A stretch of 7,072 bases of DNA from UBA1550 sp049294435 (lineage in GTDB: Bacteria > Patescibacteriota > Minisyncoccia > Phycocordibacterales > UBA1550): positions 1 to 7,072 of the forward strand of contig JBAQCU010000010.1 of NCBI GenBank assembly GCA_049294435.1, in the 5' to 3' direction. Each line of letters begins with the position of its first letter. Position 1 is the first letter of the stretch. The notes under the pieces were generated by a model that saw only the letters and a program-made list of their open reading frames with translations, was not told where the DNA came from and did no database searches. This document shows positions 5,325 to 7,072 of the stretch, in pieces. The translations under genes were made by a program, and so were the position numbers.

Positions 5325-5945
5325 TTATATCTTCCCCACTAAATCCAACCCTGGCTTTAACGTCTCATCTCCTGGCTCCCAGCTTGCAGGACAGACATTC
5401 CCACCGTGCTCGCGGACAAACTTTGCCGCCTGAAGTTTGCGCACAAGCTCTTTTGTGTTGCGACCAACACTATTATCATTTACTTCCACGATACGCAAAA
5501 TTCCGTCTGGGTCAATAACGAATGTTCCACGAAGAGATAGACCTTCATCTGGAATATAAGTACCGAACATTTCGCAAAGCTCGTGTCGCGTATCAGAAAG
5601 CATAGGAAATTTGATCTTCTTGATTGCTTCTGAGGTATCGTGCCATGCCTTGTGTACAAAAACAGTGTCTGTTGAAACCGACAAAACCTCTCCTCCGAGT
5701 TTTTGAATCTCTGCGTAATTGTCAGCCATCTCTTCAAGTTCAGTTGGACAAACAAAAGTAAAATCTGCGGGATAGAAGAAAAGAATAAGCCACTTCCCGC
5801 GATAGTCGGAAAGTTTAATCTTTTTTATTTCCTCATTATGGAATGCGTCCACCTCAGTGTCTGGAATCTCGTGTCCTATTTCAGCAAACATTGGCATATC
5901 TACTTCACACCCACCACAACACTCATTTGTATCTTTATGTTTCAT
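5325..5945 (-). CDS. ahpC: Alkyl hydroperoxide reductase subunit C (typical 2-Cys peroxiredoxin)
   Basis: This thiol peroxidase reduces H2O2 and organic hydroperoxides in the cytoplasm. The 206-residue product has the peroxidatic site PADFTFVCPTEL (T63, C66), an LRGTFVIDP segment with the conserved R139, and the resolving site NVCPASW (C185) near the C-terminus, with the AhpC-like ending LDLVGKI. The core spans about 21-170, followed by the 1-cysPrx-C tail. The ATG at 5945 is chosen because an upstream extension to 6140 in frame would run antisense through the miaA start and encodes unrelated sequence. Odd feature: an N-terminal cysteine cluster, ECCGGC (C9, C10, C13), absent from standard AhpC. 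No AhpF or thioredoxin reductase gene is in the window, so the reductant is unknown. It is divergent from miaA, with no Shine-Dalgarno. Its promoter probably overlaps the 5965-5987 palindrome. Confidence 0.93.
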   Translation of the reverse strand: MKHKDTNECCGGCEVDMPMFAEIGHEIPDTEVDAFHNEEIKKIKLSDYRGKWLILFFYPADFTFVCPTELEEMADNYAEIQKLGGEVLSVSTDTVFVHKAWHDTSEAIKKIKFPMLSDTRHELCEMFGTYIPDEGLSLRGTFVIDPDGILRIVEVNDNSVGRNTKELVRKLQAAKFVREHGGNVCPASWEPGDETLKPGLDLVGKI

Positions 5946-5964
5946 AATAGTAATTTGTTGTTTA

Positions 5965-5987
5965 TTGATATATAAGTAATATATCAA
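5965..5987. promoter_or_regulatory. Palindromic candidate operator between ahpC and miaA
   Basis: TTGATATAT (5965-5973) is the exact reverse complement of ATATATCAA (5979-5987), with centre AAGTA. It fills half of the 43-nt gap between the divergent starts. -10-like sequences lie inside it in both directions (TAATAT at 5977-5982 on the plus strand; TATATC reading on the minus strand with TTGCCA 17 nt upstream, in the first miaA codons), so a bound protein would block both genes. Function is inferred; AT-richness makes chance palindromes more likely. Confidence 0.5.
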
Positions 5988-5988
5988 A

Positions 5989-6885
5989 ATGGCAAGAAAA
6001 GAGAAAATTATCGCTGTTGTTGGTCCTACCGCTTCAGGGAAAAGCGCGTTAGCTGTTGAAATCGCCAAACTTGTGGGTGGTGAGGTTATTTCCTCGGACT
6101 CTCGACAGGTATACACTGGTCTTGATATTGGAACGGACAAAGTTACAAAAAAAGAAATGAGTGGAGTCCCACATCATCTACTTAATGTTTCAAATCCAAA
6201 TCAAACCATGTCCGTTGTGCAGTATGAACGCCTAGCTACCCGAGCAATTCAAGATATTTTGAAGCGATGTAAGGTTCCTATTGTCTGTGGAGGAACAGGA
6301 TTCTATATTGACGCAATACTAACTACTGCGTCATTCCCCGAGGTTCCTCCAAATGCGAAATTACGTAATGAGCTTGATAAACTTTCTTCTGAAAAACTAT
6401 TTAAAAAATTACAGAAACTTGACCCCACTCGCGCAAAAACCATTGATGCGAATAATCCTCGACGACTCATTCGTGCGATTGAAATTGCGACCGCTCTCGG
6501 TAGTGTTCCTGCACGCACGGAAGCCACCGAACGATACGATACCCTATATATAGGGCTCACTCTACCGAAAGAAAAACTTGGAAAGCGCATTCATACTCGC
6601 CTACTATCACGAATGAAACAAGGAATGGTCGCGGAAGCAAAGCAGCTTCACAAGGAAGGGCTCTCGTGGAAACGGATGGAGTCACTTGGTTTAGAATATC
6701 GCTTCCTAGCACAGTTTCTTCAAAAGAAAATCCCTAAACCTGAAATGTTTGAACTTCTTGAAATTGCAATCCGCCAATACGCTAAACGTCAGATGGTGTG
6801 GTTCAAGAGAAATAAAAAGATTAGGTGGCACAAACCAATGGAGGCGGAGAAGGTTTTGACTCTTGCTAAGAAATTTTTGAAATAA
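5989..6885 (+). CDS. miaA: tRNA dimethylallyltransferase (isopentenyltransferase)
   Basis: MiaA transfers a dimethylallyl group from DMAPP to N6 of A37 in tRNAs that read UNN codons, giving i6A37. The 298-residue protein carries the P-loop GPTASGKSALA (12-22), SSDSRQVYTGLDIGTDK (35-51; catalytic D37), HHLL (62-65), GGTGFYIDA (101-109), DANNPRRLIRAIEI (153-166), the helical insert around LLSRMKQGMVAEAKQL (205-220), SLGLEYRF (232-239) and QYAKRQMVWFKRNKKIRW (263-280). It is slightly shorter than E. coli MiaA (316). The ATG at 5989 has no Shine-Dalgarno, and TAATAT lies 6 nt upstream. Its likely substrate, tRNA-Leu(CAA), is 0.75 kb away. The stop is 7 nt before repeat element C; no standard terminator is visible at once. 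Confidence 0.95.
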   Translation: MARKEKIIAVVGPTASGKSALAVEIAKLVGGEVISSDSRQVYTGLDIGTDKVTKKEMSGVPHHLLNVSNPNQTMSVVQYERLATRAIQDILKRCKVPIVCGGTGFYIDAILTTASFPEVPPNAKLRNELDKLSSEKLFKKLQKLDPTRAKTIDANNPRRLIRAIEIATALGSVPARTEATERYDTLYIGLTLPKEKLGKRIHTRLLSRMKQGMVAEAKQLHKEGLSWKRMESLGLEYRFLAQFLQKKIPKPEMFELLEIAIRQYAKRQMVWFKRNKKIRWHKPMEAEKVLTLAKKFLK

Positions 6886-6892
6886 TGTGGCG

Positions 6893-7031
6893 GGCCCACG
6901 AGGACTCTCCCACGAGTTACTAAATATATTTCTTCGCTTTGCTCGAAATCTATTAAGTACTCTCGGTCCCACCTCGGCGACCCAGTGATTACACTGTGTG
7001 CCCGCCTCCGGCTTTCGAGTCCTCGTGGGCC
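6893..7031. repeat. Dispersed repeat element C with tRNA-tail-like terminal inverted repeats
   Basis: GGCCCACGAGGACTC (6893-6907) and GAGTCCTCGTGGGCC (7017-7031) are perfect 15-bp inverted repeats. The interior follows the order of element B: TCTC..CACGA, a stem-loop with TAAATA..TTTC pairing GAAATCTATT (6915-6961, loop containing CGCTTTGCT), a C-rich part with CAGTG-ATTA-CACTG (6983-6996), then CCGGCTTTCGAGTCCTC. TTCGAGTCCTC equals the T-loop and 3' T-stem of tRNA-Leu in this window, but no tRNA is present here. Right after it, CTCGCAATGACA (7031-7042) is a half-site of the 1-132 repeat family. No coding frame is supported. Confidence 0.7.
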
Positions 7032-7045
7032 TCGCAATGACAACA

Positions 7046-7072
7046 GCACCAGATACTGGAAGTATCTGGTGC
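7046..7072. repeat. 12-bp perfect hairpin at the window edge
   Basis: GCACCAGATACT (7046-7057) pairs perfectly with AGTATCTGGTGC (7061-7072) over a GGA loop. It is cut by the window end, so the arms may be longer. Its outer CACCAG/CTGGTG matches the inner stem of the 3861-3920 palindrome. It may be a terminator for miaA, but the following bases are missing. Confidence 0.75.

Noticed and set aside
5946..6140. N-terminal extension of AhpC to a start at 6140
   Set aside because: The added 65 residues are antisense to the well-conserved miaA N-terminus; peroxiredoxin homology begins after the ATG at 5945.
6893..7031. A complete or pseudo tRNA in element C
   Set aside because: It has a tRNA-like T-loop and acceptor 3' strand, but no matching 5' acceptor, D-arm or anticodon arm; the partner is an inverted repeat of the same tail.
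6706..7049. Minus-strand open frames at the miaA 3' end and through element C
   Set aside because: Antisense to the conserved QYAKRQ-type C-terminus of MiaA and to the repeat; no recognisable product.

Overview
The window reads as a compact, moderately AT-rich bacterial chromosome segment with short intergenic gaps. Gene content and style fit a Candidate Phyla Radiation (Patescibacteria, probably Parcubacteria-like) genome: a short MiaA, a minimal SpoU methylase, a DUF475/TerC-type membrane protein, an AI-2E-family permease, and almost no Shine-Dalgarno sequences. That placement is inferred from family resemblance, not from a marker gene.

Layout. (1) Positions 1-132 are a near-perfect palindromic repeat of the TGTCATTGCGAG type. 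(2) Positions 196-3117 carry four minus-strand genes in a row: DUF475/TerC-like membrane protein, AI-2E family transporter, small two-helix membrane protein, and a TrmH/SpoU RNA 2'-O-methyltransferase. (3) Positions 3143-3614 are a separate unit with a terminator, a 98-residue acidic protein of unknown function with the only clear Shine-Dalgarno site here, and a near-consensus promoter. (4) Positions 3611-3908 have no gene. They hold two related repeat elements (A and B), the second ending in an inverted, interrupted copy of the 3' end of the adjacent tRNA-Ala. (5) tRNA-Ala(UGC) and ddl (D-Ala-D-Ala ligase) lie on the minus strand. (6) tRNA-Leu(CAA) is divergent from ddl and meets ahpC at a bidirectional terminator. 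(7) ahpC (minus) and miaA (plus) diverge from a 43-bp gap with an AT-rich 9-bp-arm palindrome. (8) Right after miaA is a third related element (C) with 15-bp terminal inverted repeats resembling a tRNA T-arm/acceptor tail, then a hairpin cut by the window end.

How the genes relate. Three items concern tRNA: tRNA-Leu(CAA) has the A36-A37-A38 context that MiaA modifies, and the SpoU protein may methylate tRNA or rRNA. Ddl supplies the D-Ala-D-Ala dipeptide for peptidoglycan. AhpC is a peroxide-scavenging peroxiredoxin with no AhpF reductase visible. The three adjacent membrane proteins have no certain shared role.

The most unusual signal is the repeat family. Elements A, B and C share a diverged core with a conserved hairpin, sit beside a tRNA (A/B) or a gene end (C), and in B and C have ends mimicking tRNA 3' ends. 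In B the mimic matches the neighbouring tRNA-Ala exactly, giving a 27-bp perfect palindrome that includes the tRNA acceptor strand and CCA.
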